A stretch of 64,000 bases of DNA, from the NCBI GenBank assembly GCA_003963365.1, contig RXJG01000001.1, forward strand, positions 260,605-324,604. The letters run 5' to 3'. The notes below the pieces were generated by a model, which saw nothing but the letters and a program-made list of their open reading frames with translations, did not search any database and had not been told where the DNA came from. Positions 35,505 to 42,794 of this stretch are shown piece after piece; the stretch's first letter is position 1, and the number at the start of each line of letters is the position of its first letter. The translations under genes and the position numbers were made by a program. The stretch is from Sphingobacteriales bacterium. GTDB taxonomy: Bacteria > Bacteroidota > Bacteroidia > Chitinophagales > Chitinophagaceae.

Positions 35505-35987
35505 TTATTGAATTTTCAAAGGTGGACCAACAACTTTCATATCATGGTCTGTAAAAACTTTGTCGATTTCTTCTTTTGTCGGAGGAGAAGTCCATTTGTC
35601 TGTAACCTTAAAAAATGCTTCCATTTTTCCAGCTGGTAAATAAGAAACTATCATCTTACCTTTTTCTGTCAACTGTAAGAAGGCATGCTGGATATTTCTT
35701 GGAAGAAAAATAGTATCGCCTGATTTCATTTGATATTTGTCGTCACCTACTTGAAATAGATATTCTCCTTCTATAACATAAAACCATTCGTCTTGAAACG
35801 GGTGAATATGCAATGGAGGTCCTCCATGTGGAGTAAGTCCTGTCTGCTCAAATACTGCTAAATCATTTTCAGTGTCAATTCCAGAAATTTTAATATCTAA
35901 GTTATTTAGGGTGACGCCCTTCATTTTGTAATGTTCACCAAATCTTGCTTCACCTGCTTTTACTTTAAAACCTTTTTCTGTTCTCAT
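35505..35987 (-). CDS. Single-domain cupin protein
   Basis: A 160-residue cytoplasmic protein with one cupin barrel. Motif 1 is PPLHIHPFQDEWFYVIEG, supplying His60, His62, Glu67 and Gly74. Motif 2, LPRNIQHAF, supplies His101. These residues form the usual metal site. The gene stands alone, with no neighbour in an obvious operon: repeats lie downstream and a palindrome plus the dcd remnant upstream. Cupins of this size include quercetinase-like dioxygenases, sugar-binding proteins and many of unknown function, so no substrate is proposed. The codon make-up is more AT-rich than that of the neighbours, which may indicate later arrival. Confidence 0.85.
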   Translation of the reverse strand: MRTEKGFKVKAGEARFGEHYKMKGVTLNNLDIKISGIDTENDLAVFEQTGLTPHGGPPLHIHPFQDEWFYVIEGEYLFQVGDDKYQMKSGDTIFLPRNIQHAFLQLTEKGKMIVSYLPAGKMEAFFKVTDKWTSPPTKEEIDKVFTDHDMKVVGPPLKIQ

Positions 35988-36067
35988 ATAAAAGTTGATT
36001 TTAATTTAGCAAAAATCTTCAATGAAAATAGTGTAAGTGCCGATAATATAAAAGTTCCTCTTTATCC

Positions 36068-36097
36068 CCGCAGGGTCTGGCCCGGCCAACCCTGCGG
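36068..36097. repeat. GC-rich palindromic element
   Basis: CCGCAGGGT (36068-36076) pairs with ACCCTGCGG (36089-36097), and inside it TGGCC pairs with GGCCA across a single C. One unpaired C at 36077 is the only bulge, so 28 of 30 bases pair. No T-run follows. Its GC content contrasts with the AT-rich surroundings, as expected of a REP-like element. Confidence 0.7.
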
Positions 36098-36410
36098 CAT
36101 GGTTGCACTACTGCCCAGGTTTTTGATGTGCAGTCAAATCTATATCCATGAGCTCCATCCAACTGGTAACCGGATACGCACCCTGTTCACCTGCTATATA
36201 AAATTTAGCTGAATTATGAAGCTAGTCAGCCGGGTTAATACATAACTTCCATTTACCTCTGCACGGGTTCGCATATAAATCGTCAAAACAATTTGGACTA
36301 ATCGTTAGAGACAATTTGGTAACCACCCCTAACTTCTCCATGGGAAGGAGGGGAGCTAATTGAGGAGATGATTATGTGATGCTTATTACAGGTATTGGCC
36401 CCAATCGGTT

Positions 36411-36626
36411 AGAAATTATTCTTCCACATTATACTTTCAACCGGTTTATCGGGCTGACTGCTGTATTTGGCGTTTTTCTTTTGATTTTATTTGATTTCAA
36501 TTTCACCTTCTACCGGGAAATAAATTAATTGTCCAATGGGCATTCCTTTATAAACTTTCACCGGTTGCTTAACGGATATTTCTAAAGTGCAGTTACCACA
36601 CAAACCAACATCAACTTTACCGGCAA
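36411..36626 (-). pseudogene. dcd: Decayed 3' fragment of dCTP deaminase gene
   Basis: The minus-strand translation matches the last 70 or so residues of the intact dcd at 38610-39146 in one frame: AGKVDVGLCGNCTLEI, then QPVKVYKGMPIGQLIYF and KNAKYSSQPDKPVES. It carries one in-frame TAA where the intact gene has a Tyr codon in VKYNQKK. Similarity stops at about 36626, corresponding to the HATAGKG segment, so the first 100 residues are missing. It is in the same orientation as the intact gene 2.2 kb away, with the glycosyltransferase and deacetylase genes between. It is either a leftover of a tandem duplication or of an insertion at the 3' end of dcd. Confidence 0.85.
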
Positions 36627-36819
36627 TAAGGGTTAAGTTAGAAGCGTAAGAGGCCGATAGATCCCCGGTTTTAGGGGTTCAAACTGGCAGCAACGTAATC
36701 CAACTTTAAGGCTTTCGGATACGTTTGTTAATGAGTTGTTATTTAATACCAAGTTCCCTTATTTTCGCTTTATTTCTTGTTGTTTTATAGTGTATTGTGC
36801 GTTGAAAAATGAATCATAC

Positions 36820-37677
36820 ATGGGGACAGTTAGTGCAGTGATTATTACATTTAATGAGGAGGATAATTTAGATAATTGTCTTTCGAGACTTACATGGTGT
36901 GATGAGATAGTAGTAGTAGATTGTGGCAGCACAGACAATACTTTAGCCATATGCCGGAACTATAATTGTACTGTACATTACCGAAAGTTTGACGGGTACG
37001 GTCCCCAAAAACAGTTTGCCGTTAATTGTGCCCGTAATGAATGGGTTTTATGCTTGGATGCGGATGAAGTACTTACTCACAGTGCGATAAAAGAAATACA
37101 ACAGGTTTTACGTAATCCTGATCCTGATGTAACAGGGTATTTATTGCCGATAAGCCTGGTCTTTATGGGGCAACAGTTCAGGTATGGAAAAGAATGTAAA
37201 CGTTATTTTTTAAGACTTTTTAATAAAAAGGCCGGAAATTTTAATGATCGCAGCGTACATGAGGGAGTGAAGCTTCAGGGTAAGACCGTTAAACTGAAAC
37301 ATAAAGTTTTGCATTACAGTTACCGCTGCATTCATCATTATATGGAGAAACTGAATAAGTATTCTACTTACGGATCAGAATTATATTATAAATCTACCCG
37401 TAAAAAATCAGTATTCTCTGTTATCATGGCGGTTCCGCTCAACTTCCTGAAGTATTTTTTTGTGGAAGGCAATTTTTTAAATGGTGAAAAGGGATTTTAC
37501 TGGTCTGTTTTGAATTCCGTTTATCATTTTGTAAAATATATAAAATTACGGGAGTTGTATTATTTGCAAAATGACAAAGCCGGTACCATTCGAATACCTG
37601 TTAAAGGGGTTAATGACAAAAATGAGAGTTTACCACCAGCATTAAAAAAAAGGGAGCGGCTACCAGAAACGGCCTAA
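36820..37677 (+). CDS. Glycosyltransferase family 2 (WaaE/KdtX-like)
   Basis: A 285-residue GT-A enzyme from the ATG at 36820. The frame opens at 36736, but MGTVSAVIITFNEE is the canonical start of this family. It shows VVVDCGSTDNT (31-41) for nucleotide-sugar binding, the metal-binding DAD triad (80-82) and DRSVHEGVK-type acceptor motif. A hydrophobic segment near the C-terminus (VIMAVPLNFLKYFF) may lie on the membrane. Relatives add glucose or heptose to lipopolysaccharide core. It is 12 bases upstream of a polysaccharide deacetylase, so both probably modify a surface polysaccharide. The pair sits between the decayed and intact dcd copies. Confidence 0.9.
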   Translation: MGTVSAVIITFNEEDNLDNCLSRLTWCDEIVVVDCGSTDNTLAICRNYNCTVHYRKFDGYGPQKQFAVNCARNEWVLCLDADEVLTHSAIKEIQQVLRNPDPDVTGYLLPISLVFMGQQFRYGKECKRYFLRLFNKKAGNFNDRSVHEGVKLQGKTVKLKHKVLHYSYRCIHHYMEKLNKYSTYGSELYYKSTRKKSVFSVIMAVPLNFLKYFFVEGNFLNGEKGFYWSVLNSVYHFVKYIKLRELYYLQNDKAGTIRIPVKGVNDKNESLPPALKKRERLPETA

Positions 37678-37689
37678 ATATATTTTTCA

Positions 37690-38493
37690 ATGATTATTTT
37701 GATTTCCGTGTGCTTCGGATTCATTATTTTTTTAATAATTGAGTACAGTTTTTTACTGCCCCAGGTTAAGGGTCTTCCGGTTTTAATGTATCATAAAGTT
37801 ACAGAAGACAATAAGAGAGAAGACTATTTAACTATTTCTGTAAGCCGGTTAAAGCAACAAATTGATTACCTCGCCAAAAAAGGATATACCCCAATATTAT
37901 TGAGTGATTTGCTCAATTATCACTTTAAACAGGTTGACTTGCCCGTAAAACCTGTATTAATCACGTTTGATGACGGGTATAAAGATAATTATACCCACCT
38001 CTATCCCTTACTGCAACAGTATAATATGAAAGCTTCTGTTTTCCTGGTGGCCAAATTTCTTGAGGAAGGCAGTGTGGCTGAAAAGGAAAGTGAATATTTA
38101 AGTTTTGATGATTTAAAAAAAATGGCTTTGCCATACGTTGAGTTTGGGCTTCATTCTTATGATCATAAAAATTATGCAACACTTTCACCGGCGGAAGCAG
38201 ATGCGGATATAAAGAAGATGAAGGAAGTTTTCGATAAAGAGGGGGTAAATTATCAACCCTGTTTTGCCTATCCTTACGGAGCATACCCTAAAAAAGATAC
38301 GGAGAAACAACTGCTGTTAATGAAAACACTTCAATCAAATAATATACAACTGGCTTTCCGTATTGGTAACCGTTACAATAAGCTCCCTCTTGAAACTACT
38401 TTCTTTATTAAAAGGATTGATATAAAGGGTACTGATTCCATGTTTCGTTTTAAAGCAAAAATGCGTACGGGCCGATCTAAATTATTCAGCTGA
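37690..38493 (+). CDS. Polysaccharide deacetylase (CE4/NodB domain), membrane-anchored
   Basis: A 267-residue protein with an N-terminal membrane anchor (residues 1-22) and a NodB-homology domain. Motif 1 is TFDDGY with Asp94 and Asp95. Motif 2 is HSYDHKN with His155 and His159 as metal ligands. Motif 3 is FAYPYGAY. The set is complete, so deacetylase activity on N-acetylated glycans is expected, facing the periplasm. It is co-transcribed with the glycosyltransferase 12 bases upstream, which suggests surface polysaccharide or peptidoglycan modification and not catabolism. The gene is followed by a 116-base spacer before the convergent dcd. Confidence 0.9.
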   Translation: MIILISVCFGFIIFLIIEYSFLLPQVKGLPVLMYHKVTEDNKREDYLTISVSRLKQQIDYLAKKGYTPILLSDLLNYHFKQVDLPVKPVLITFDDGYKDNYTHLYPLLQQYNMKASVFLVAKFLEEGSVAEKESEYLSFDDLKKMALPYVEFGLHSYDHKNYATLSPAEADADIKKMKEVFDKEGVNYQPCFAYPYGAYPKKDTEKQLLLMKTLQSNNIQLAFRIGNRYNKLPLETTFFIKRIDIKGTDSMFRFKAKMRTGRSKLFS

Positions 38494-38609
38494 TGTGTAT
38501 CATCAATTAAAAACCTTTGTCAATTCAAGTTGAAATTTGAAGAAGATATGACAGCTATAACGGATTGGTAATTTTGTTTGCCACTAACTACACAAATCGC
38601 CACCGGGGA

Positions 38610-39146
38610 TCAGAATTTATTCTTCCACATCATGCTTTCAACCGGCTTATCTGGCTGACTGCTGTACTTGGCATTTTTCTTTTGATTATACTTCACTTCA
38701 ATTTCACCCTCCACCGGAAAATATATTAACTGGCCAATGGGCATTCCTTTATAAATCTTTACCGGTTGTTTTACTGAAATTTCTAAGGTCCAGTTACCGC
38801 AAAAACCAACATCCCCTTTACCTGCGGTTGCATGTATATCAATACCCAAACGACCGGTTGATGATTTACCTTCCAGGAAAGGCACATGCGCATGTGTTTC
38901 GGTATACTCCTGCGTAACGCCTAAATAAAATATATGCGGGTATAAAACAATGCCATCATCCGGTATTTCAAAATATTCTATCTGGTTATGCTTTTTGGCA
39001 TCAATCATATGTTCTTTATACGTGGCCAGTGTTTTACCTAAATGAACATCATACGAATTACTGCCGAGGCATTCCCTGTTGTAAGGTTCAATTTTAATCG
39101 TTCCTTTTTCTATCTCTTCTAAAATTCTTTTGTCTGATAATATCAT
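38610..39146 (-). CDS. dcd: dCTP deaminase
   Basis: A 178-residue enzyme that deaminates dCTP to dUTP in thymidylate synthesis. Visible are the N-terminal ILSDKRILEEI, NSYDVHLG, FLEGKSSTGRLGI with the phosphate-binding Lys-Ser-Ser-Thr-Gly-Arg, and the HATAGKGDVGFCGNWTLEI block with the catalytic Glu. Length matches the family. It is divergent from the phosphopantetheinyl transferase. A second, decayed copy of its 3' half lies at 36411-36626. Candidate promoter boxes on the minus strand are TATTTTCA at 39171-39178 and TTTG at 39197-39200. Confidence 0.94.
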   Translation of the reverse strand: MILSDKRILEEIEKGTIKIEPYNRECLGSNSYDVHLGKTLATYKEHMIDAKKHNQIEYFEIPDDGIVLYPHIFYLGVTQEYTETHAHVPFLEGKSSTGRLGIDIHATAGKGDVGFCGNWTLEISVKQPVKIYKGMPIGQLIYFPVEGEIEVKYNQKKNAKYSSQPDKPVESMMWKNKF

Positions 39147-39170
39147 TTAAAATTCATTAGTTAATTTGGG

Positions 39171-39200
39171 TGAAAATAGAATAAATCTTAAATCTGCAAA
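39171..39200 (-). promoter_or_regulatory. Candidate promoter of dcd
   Basis: On the minus strand TTTG (39200-39197) lies 18 bases before TATTTTCA (39178-39171), close to the Bacteroidota TTG...TAnnTTTG pattern with one mismatch in the -7 box. It is 25 bases upstream of the dcd start. Confidence 0.35.
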
Positions 39201-39220
39201 CTAAACGCTAAAATATTTCT

Positions 39221-39850
39221 TTGCCGCTGATTTATCAACATAATATCAACGATACAACCAAAGCAGGTATCTGGCATATTGAAGAGCCAGCAGAATATTT
39301 TTTGAGCAAAGTGCCTATCAAGAGGGATGTATCACATCCTCATAAACGCCTGCAGCACCTGGCGGGGCGTTGTTTGCTGCCATCATTGTTTGCTGATTTC
39401 CCATTAGAAGAAATTTTAATTGCCGATACCCGCAAACCTTTTTTGGAGAATGAAAAATATCATTTTTCCATTTCGCATTGTGGCGATTACGCAGCGGCTA
39501 TTGCCAGCAGTACAAACAGGGTGGGGGTGGACATAGAACTGATCACTTCCAAAATTGAAAGAGTAAAGCATAAGTTTTTATCGGCCGGTGAATTGAGTTT
39601 TGTGCTGCATCATAAACCCATCAGCGAAATGTTCACGATGCTTACGATAATGTGGGGCATGAAAGAAGCAATTTTTAAATGGTATGGTGATGGTGAAATA
39701 GATTTTATTCAGCACATGCAAATACAACCATTTACGTTTAATACCCGTGGTGGCACGGCGGATGTATATTTTTTAAAGAATGATAGTAAGTTACTTCAAC
39801 TGCATTACCGGCATTTTGATGCTATTGTTTTATCGTGGGTGGTGAGTTGA
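39221..39850 (+). CDS. 4'-phosphopantetheinyl transferase superfamily protein
   Basis: A 209-residue Sfp-type enzyme that attaches phosphopantetheine to acyl or peptidyl carrier proteins. The two diagnostic motifs are GVDIE (Asp104 and Glu106, Mg binding) and WGMKEAIFKW (Trp145, Lys148, Glu149), together with FSISHCGDYAAA before them. Translation begins at TTG: no ATG lies in a suitable place, and the product MPLIYQHNIN with this start gives the N-terminus usual for relatives. The neighbouring genes (dcd, DUF2130) give no hint of a biosynthetic cluster, so it may serve fatty-acid synthesis or a remote pathway. Confidence 0.88.
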   Translation: MPLIYQHNINDTTKAGIWHIEEPAEYFLSKVPIKRDVSHPHKRLQHLAGRCLLPSLFADFPLEEILIADTRKPFLENEKYHFSISHCGDYAAAIASSTNRVGVDIELITSKIERVKHKFLSAGELSFVLHHKPISEMFTMLTIMWGMKEAIFKWYGDGEIDFIQHMQIQPFTFNTRGGTADVYFLKNDSKLLQLHYRHFDAIVLSWVVS

Positions 39851-39851
39851 A

Positions 39852-41054
39852 TCAGTCAATGATATTATTTTCTCCTTCTTCCAGTAAATTCAGATCAACA
39901 TTATCCATGCCTGAAATACCTTCAATGGAACCACGGATATGGGCAGCATTCAGCAATACTTTGTCCAGTTGTTTTTCCCTTGCCTTCCATAATTTTTCCA
40001 TAGCATCCCTTTCTTTTTGTATGGTAAGTTTCATGCTCATAAATCCTTCCCGTATTGCTTTCCACTGTTCGGCAAATTCGCTGCTGGTTAAATAACTATA
40101 CAGCATATTCATTTTATCTCCTTTATTTTCCTGGCTTTTAACGGCATTAAAAACTTTAATAATTCCGTCCCGCAGCATATAGGTAGCGGCTTTTATTTGA
40201 TGAGGTTCAAACTTGCAAATCCATACACCATCTTTTTCACCAAACATATCCATGTCTTTTGGCATTGACTGAGTAACAATCATCGCCACATCGGCCCCCT
40301 GGCTGCGCATATCTGCTTTTAGTTTTTCAATCCAGTCGTTGCTGAAGGCAGTGGTGCGTTTGCTTTCATAAATGATCTTACCGCATTCCTGTCCAAAATT
40401 ATTGCGTACCGTTTGTATACAATCGGCGCCCCTAACACCTTTACCCACTTCACTCACCAGGTCAAAAGGAAATGCATTTCGCAATAGTTCTTCCAAAGCC
40501 AGTTCCTGTACTTCCCCCTGCATTTGCATAGAGCCCTGTTCGGCTTTGCGTTTCATTTCTTCCGCTAACTTACGTTGTGCTTCCAGCTTTTCTTCCATCT
40601 CTTTTATACGAAGGTTGAATTCTGTTTCTTTAGCGGCAATGCGCTGCTCTTCTAATTTGCGTATGTTTTCAGCCAGCTTTTCTCTTTCTTCCTGTAATTT
40701 TTTCTGAACAGATAATTCCAGTTCGGCTTCTTTGTTTTTTAGCTCCTGTTCTTTCTGCAAAAATTCAAGCTGTTGTTTACGGGCTTCTTTTAATTTTTCC
40801 TCGTATTCAGCATTATTATTTTCCAGCAGGCGAAGTTTGTTTTCAAAATCGGAAGCAATAGATTTACGAAGGTTTTCTTCTGCCGCTTTTTCAATCTTAT
40901 TTTTTTCTTCTGTTAACTGGGCATCAAATTGTTTTTGTTTTTGCTGCTGCCATTCCAGCATTTTGCTACGCAGTTCTTTTTCCACTTCTTCTCTGAAAAT
41001 TTCTGTAGGTTCAAACTGGTGACCACAATTAGGACATTTAACAGGTGTTGCCAT
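39852..41054 (-). CDS. DUF2130 coiled-coil protein
   Basis: A 400-residue protein. It starts with a small zinc-ribbon-like CPNCGHQF motif (Cys8/Cys11), continues with a long charged coiled coil (about residues 20-195, rich in Glu, Lys and Gln) and ends in the DUF2130 (PF09903) domain from about residue 205. The conserved segment there includes CGKIIYESKRT and a following QGADVAMIVTQ. The C-terminal part resembles the PD-(D/E)xK nuclease-like core noted for this family, with Glu/Lys in YESKRT, but activity has not been established. It converges on the phosphopantetheinyl transferase, with one base between their stops. Confidence 0.88.
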   Translation of the reverse strand: MATPVKCPNCGHQFEPTEIFREEVEKELRSKMLEWQQQKQKQFDAQLTEEKNKIEKAAEENLRKSIASDFENKLRLLENNNAEYEEKLKEARKQQLEFLQKEQELKNKEAELELSVQKKLQEEREKLAENIRKLEEQRIAAKETEFNLRIKEMEEKLEAQRKLAEEMKRKAEQGSMQMQGEVQELALEELLRNAFPFDLVSEVGKGVRGADCIQTVRNNFGQECGKIIYESKRTTAFSNDWIEKLKADMRSQGADVAMIVTQSMPKDMDMFGEKDGVWICKFEPHQIKAATYMLRDGIIKVFNAVKSQENKGDKMNMLYSYLTSSEFAEQWKAIREGFMSMKLTIQKERDAMEKLWKAREKQLDKVLLNAAHIRGSIEGISGMDNVDLNLLEEGENNIID

Positions 41055-41100
41055 TATATCTTTTTTACAAATTAATTAAAATAAAGACAGAGCAGGAAAT

Positions 41101-41742
41101 CTAATCGGTGTTTACAGTGGCCGTTACCCGGTATGCCCGGGTGGTAATTAAATAAAAAAACACATCCACCAGTGTTTTTAATACTGTAAACAGGGTAAAA
41201 GCTGATACACCAATAAAAGCCGGTAATAAAATAGTAAGATGCATAGGAATGATGCGTAAATATGGAAGCATAAACATCTGGCCAATATTACCGGGCACCT
41301 TTGCATATTTTGTTTTACGCTGAATAAAAGTGATAAGCAGGCTCATAAAAAATATTACGGTACTTAACAAGAAGAAGTTGAAATCAAATTGCCCCCCGGC
41401 TTTTACAAAGGCAAACAAAAAAATGATGTAAACCAGGTGAAAGAATCCGTAGTGAAAAAGAAAGAAAAAAGCAGCACATCCTTTGGCTTTTGAGTCGCTT
41501 ACGGATTTACCATCTTCATTCCAGCTGCCGGGTATTACCTTTTGAAGAGTGATGATGTCTAAAAAATTAAATAACCCAATCAAAACACTTTGTGCCCAGT
41601 AAATCCACAAAATAGTTTTAAAGGTTTCAGGATGCTGAAGCTGGTAATAAACCAAAAACAGGTTCCATAAGAGGAGCGACCAAAAACCAATATCAGTAAA
41701 GAATGAGATTTTTTTCACCAGCGAATTTTTTGAATTTCTCAA
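41101..41742 (-). CDS. Six-span integral membrane protein, DUF6498-like
   Basis: A 213-residue hydrophobic protein with about five or six membrane helices (roughly residues 15-32, 40-60, 88-110, 120-138, 152-175 and 180-200). A polar loop at 65-85 (GSWNEDGKSVSDSKAKG) and a conserved-looking PYLRIIPMHL motif around residue 160 recall the DUF6498 family. No enzymatic residues stand out. It lies 46 bases upstream of the DUF2130 gene in the same direction and may share its transcript. Function unknown. Confidence 0.7.
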   Translation of the reverse strand: MRNSKNSLVKKISFFTDIGFWSLLLWNLFLVYYQLQHPETFKTILWIYWAQSVLIGLFNFLDIITLQKVIPGSWNEDGKSVSDSKAKGCAAFFFLFHYGFFHLVYIIFLFAFVKAGGQFDFNFFLLSTVIFFMSLLITFIQRKTKYAKVPGNIGQMFMLPYLRIIPMHLTILLPAFIGVSAFTLFTVLKTLVDVFFYLITTRAYRVTATVNTD

Positions 41743-42329
41743 TTATACACTAAGATAAGAATTGAATAAAGTAAAACCATTAATTGATATTAAACCCCAA
41801 AAAATACCAGATGGGGTGATGTCTTTTGAAATATGTAAATAATGCATTGTTCCAAAAAGCAACCCGGGCAACAAATTTGTTACCGTTAAACGGGTGCATC
41901 ATTACCAATCATTTTCACAGCATCGTTCCATTACAAAAACTGCTGTATTCAGACACAAGGAAACGAATGGAAAAAGAAAACATGGTTTAATATGGTTTAT
42001 GACAGGGGTAAAACCGCCAGCAGGAAGGAACTGGTGATTTCTGTTTCTCCTTCGCCGTAAACTTATTTATTGTGACAATAATCACACACACATGTGAGTA
42101 CTATCAGTTTAGCAACTTACTGACTAAAGTACCTTGGAAACATATTAAACAATGAAAATTTATTGTATAAATAACAAATGATGAAGTGGATGTAAGTAAT
42201 TGATTATTCAATATTCGTTATTCGATATTCATCATTCAATTCCTGTACTCTTTGTATAAGCGTCATAACCTTTTATGAAATAGTGAGCATTATAAGTAAT
42301 GACATTTAATCACCATAAAATGAAACGCT
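41743..42329. other. 587-base spacer between divergent genes
   Basis: No coding frame is supported. It contains the heptad repeat at 42207-42241 and presumably the promoters for the membrane protein (minus) and the DUF2267/ATPase pair (plus). An ACACACACATGTG stretch lies at 42087-42099. Nothing else was recognised. Confidence 0.6.
42207..42241. repeat. Heptanucleotide repeat, five units
   Basis: Five consecutive 7-base units: TTCAATA, TTCGTTA, TTCGATA, TTCATCA, TTCAATT. They are the same unit type as in the palindrome at 5282-5397, here with one arm only. Confidence 0.75.
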
Positions 42330-42788
42330 ATGACACTTGATTTTGATAAGTATGCCGGCACCGGAAACAAAGTTGTTCGCCTGCTGGCAGATGACCTGCA
42401 AACTTCGAGAGAAAAGGCAGGAAGAATTTTAACAGCTGTTTTACATTCCTTACGTCACCGCTTAACGGTGCAGGAATCATTTCAGCTGATGGCACAGTTG
42501 CCAATGGCACTGAAAGCTGTATATGTTGATGGCTGGAAATACAAAGAGCCATTCAGACGGATTCATCATGTAGATGAATTCCTGGATGAAATAAGAATGG
42601 AAGACGGTAAAACGGCCGATTATGATTTTGGCAATAACGAAGAGGCAAAAAAAACAGTTACTGCCGTGTTTCGTACCCTGAATTTGTTTGTGAGTGAGGG
42701 TGAAGTGAAGGATATAATAGCAGTATTACCGGCAGAGCTGAAAGAATTTGTAAGAGGCGCATTAGGAGAGAAGAGGATGGTGTTATAA
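42330..42788 (+). CDS. DUF2267 domain protein
   Basis: A 152-residue, all-helical cytoplasmic protein of the DUF2267 family: two similar halves, each with a helical segment ending in a leucine/alanine-rich LPxxLK motif (MAQLPMALKAVYVDGW and IIAVLPAELKEFVRG). The family is widespread and uncharacterised, and is often found next to stress, redox or ion-transport genes. Here its stop is six bases before the P-type ATPase start, so the two are coupled. A regulatory or accessory role for the pump is the simplest inference. Confidence 0.85.
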   Translation: MTLDFDKYAGTGNKVVRLLADDLQTSREKAGRILTAVLHSLRHRLTVQESFQLMAQLPMALKAVYVDGWKYKEPFRRIHHVDEFLDEIRMEDGKTADYDFGNNEEAKKTVTAVFRTLNLFVSEGEVKDIIAVLPAELKEFVRGALGEKRMVL

Positions 42789-42794
42789 CTATTA

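Larger units (their letters stand above)
35988..36819. other. Spacer with palindrome and decayed dcd copy
   Basis: No intact gene. It contains a GC-rich palindrome (36068-36097), an imperfect hairpin built on CCCCTAACTTC/GGAGGGG at about 36326-36353, and a 216-base fragment related to dcd (36411-36626). The remainder shows nothing recognisable. Confidence 0.6.
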
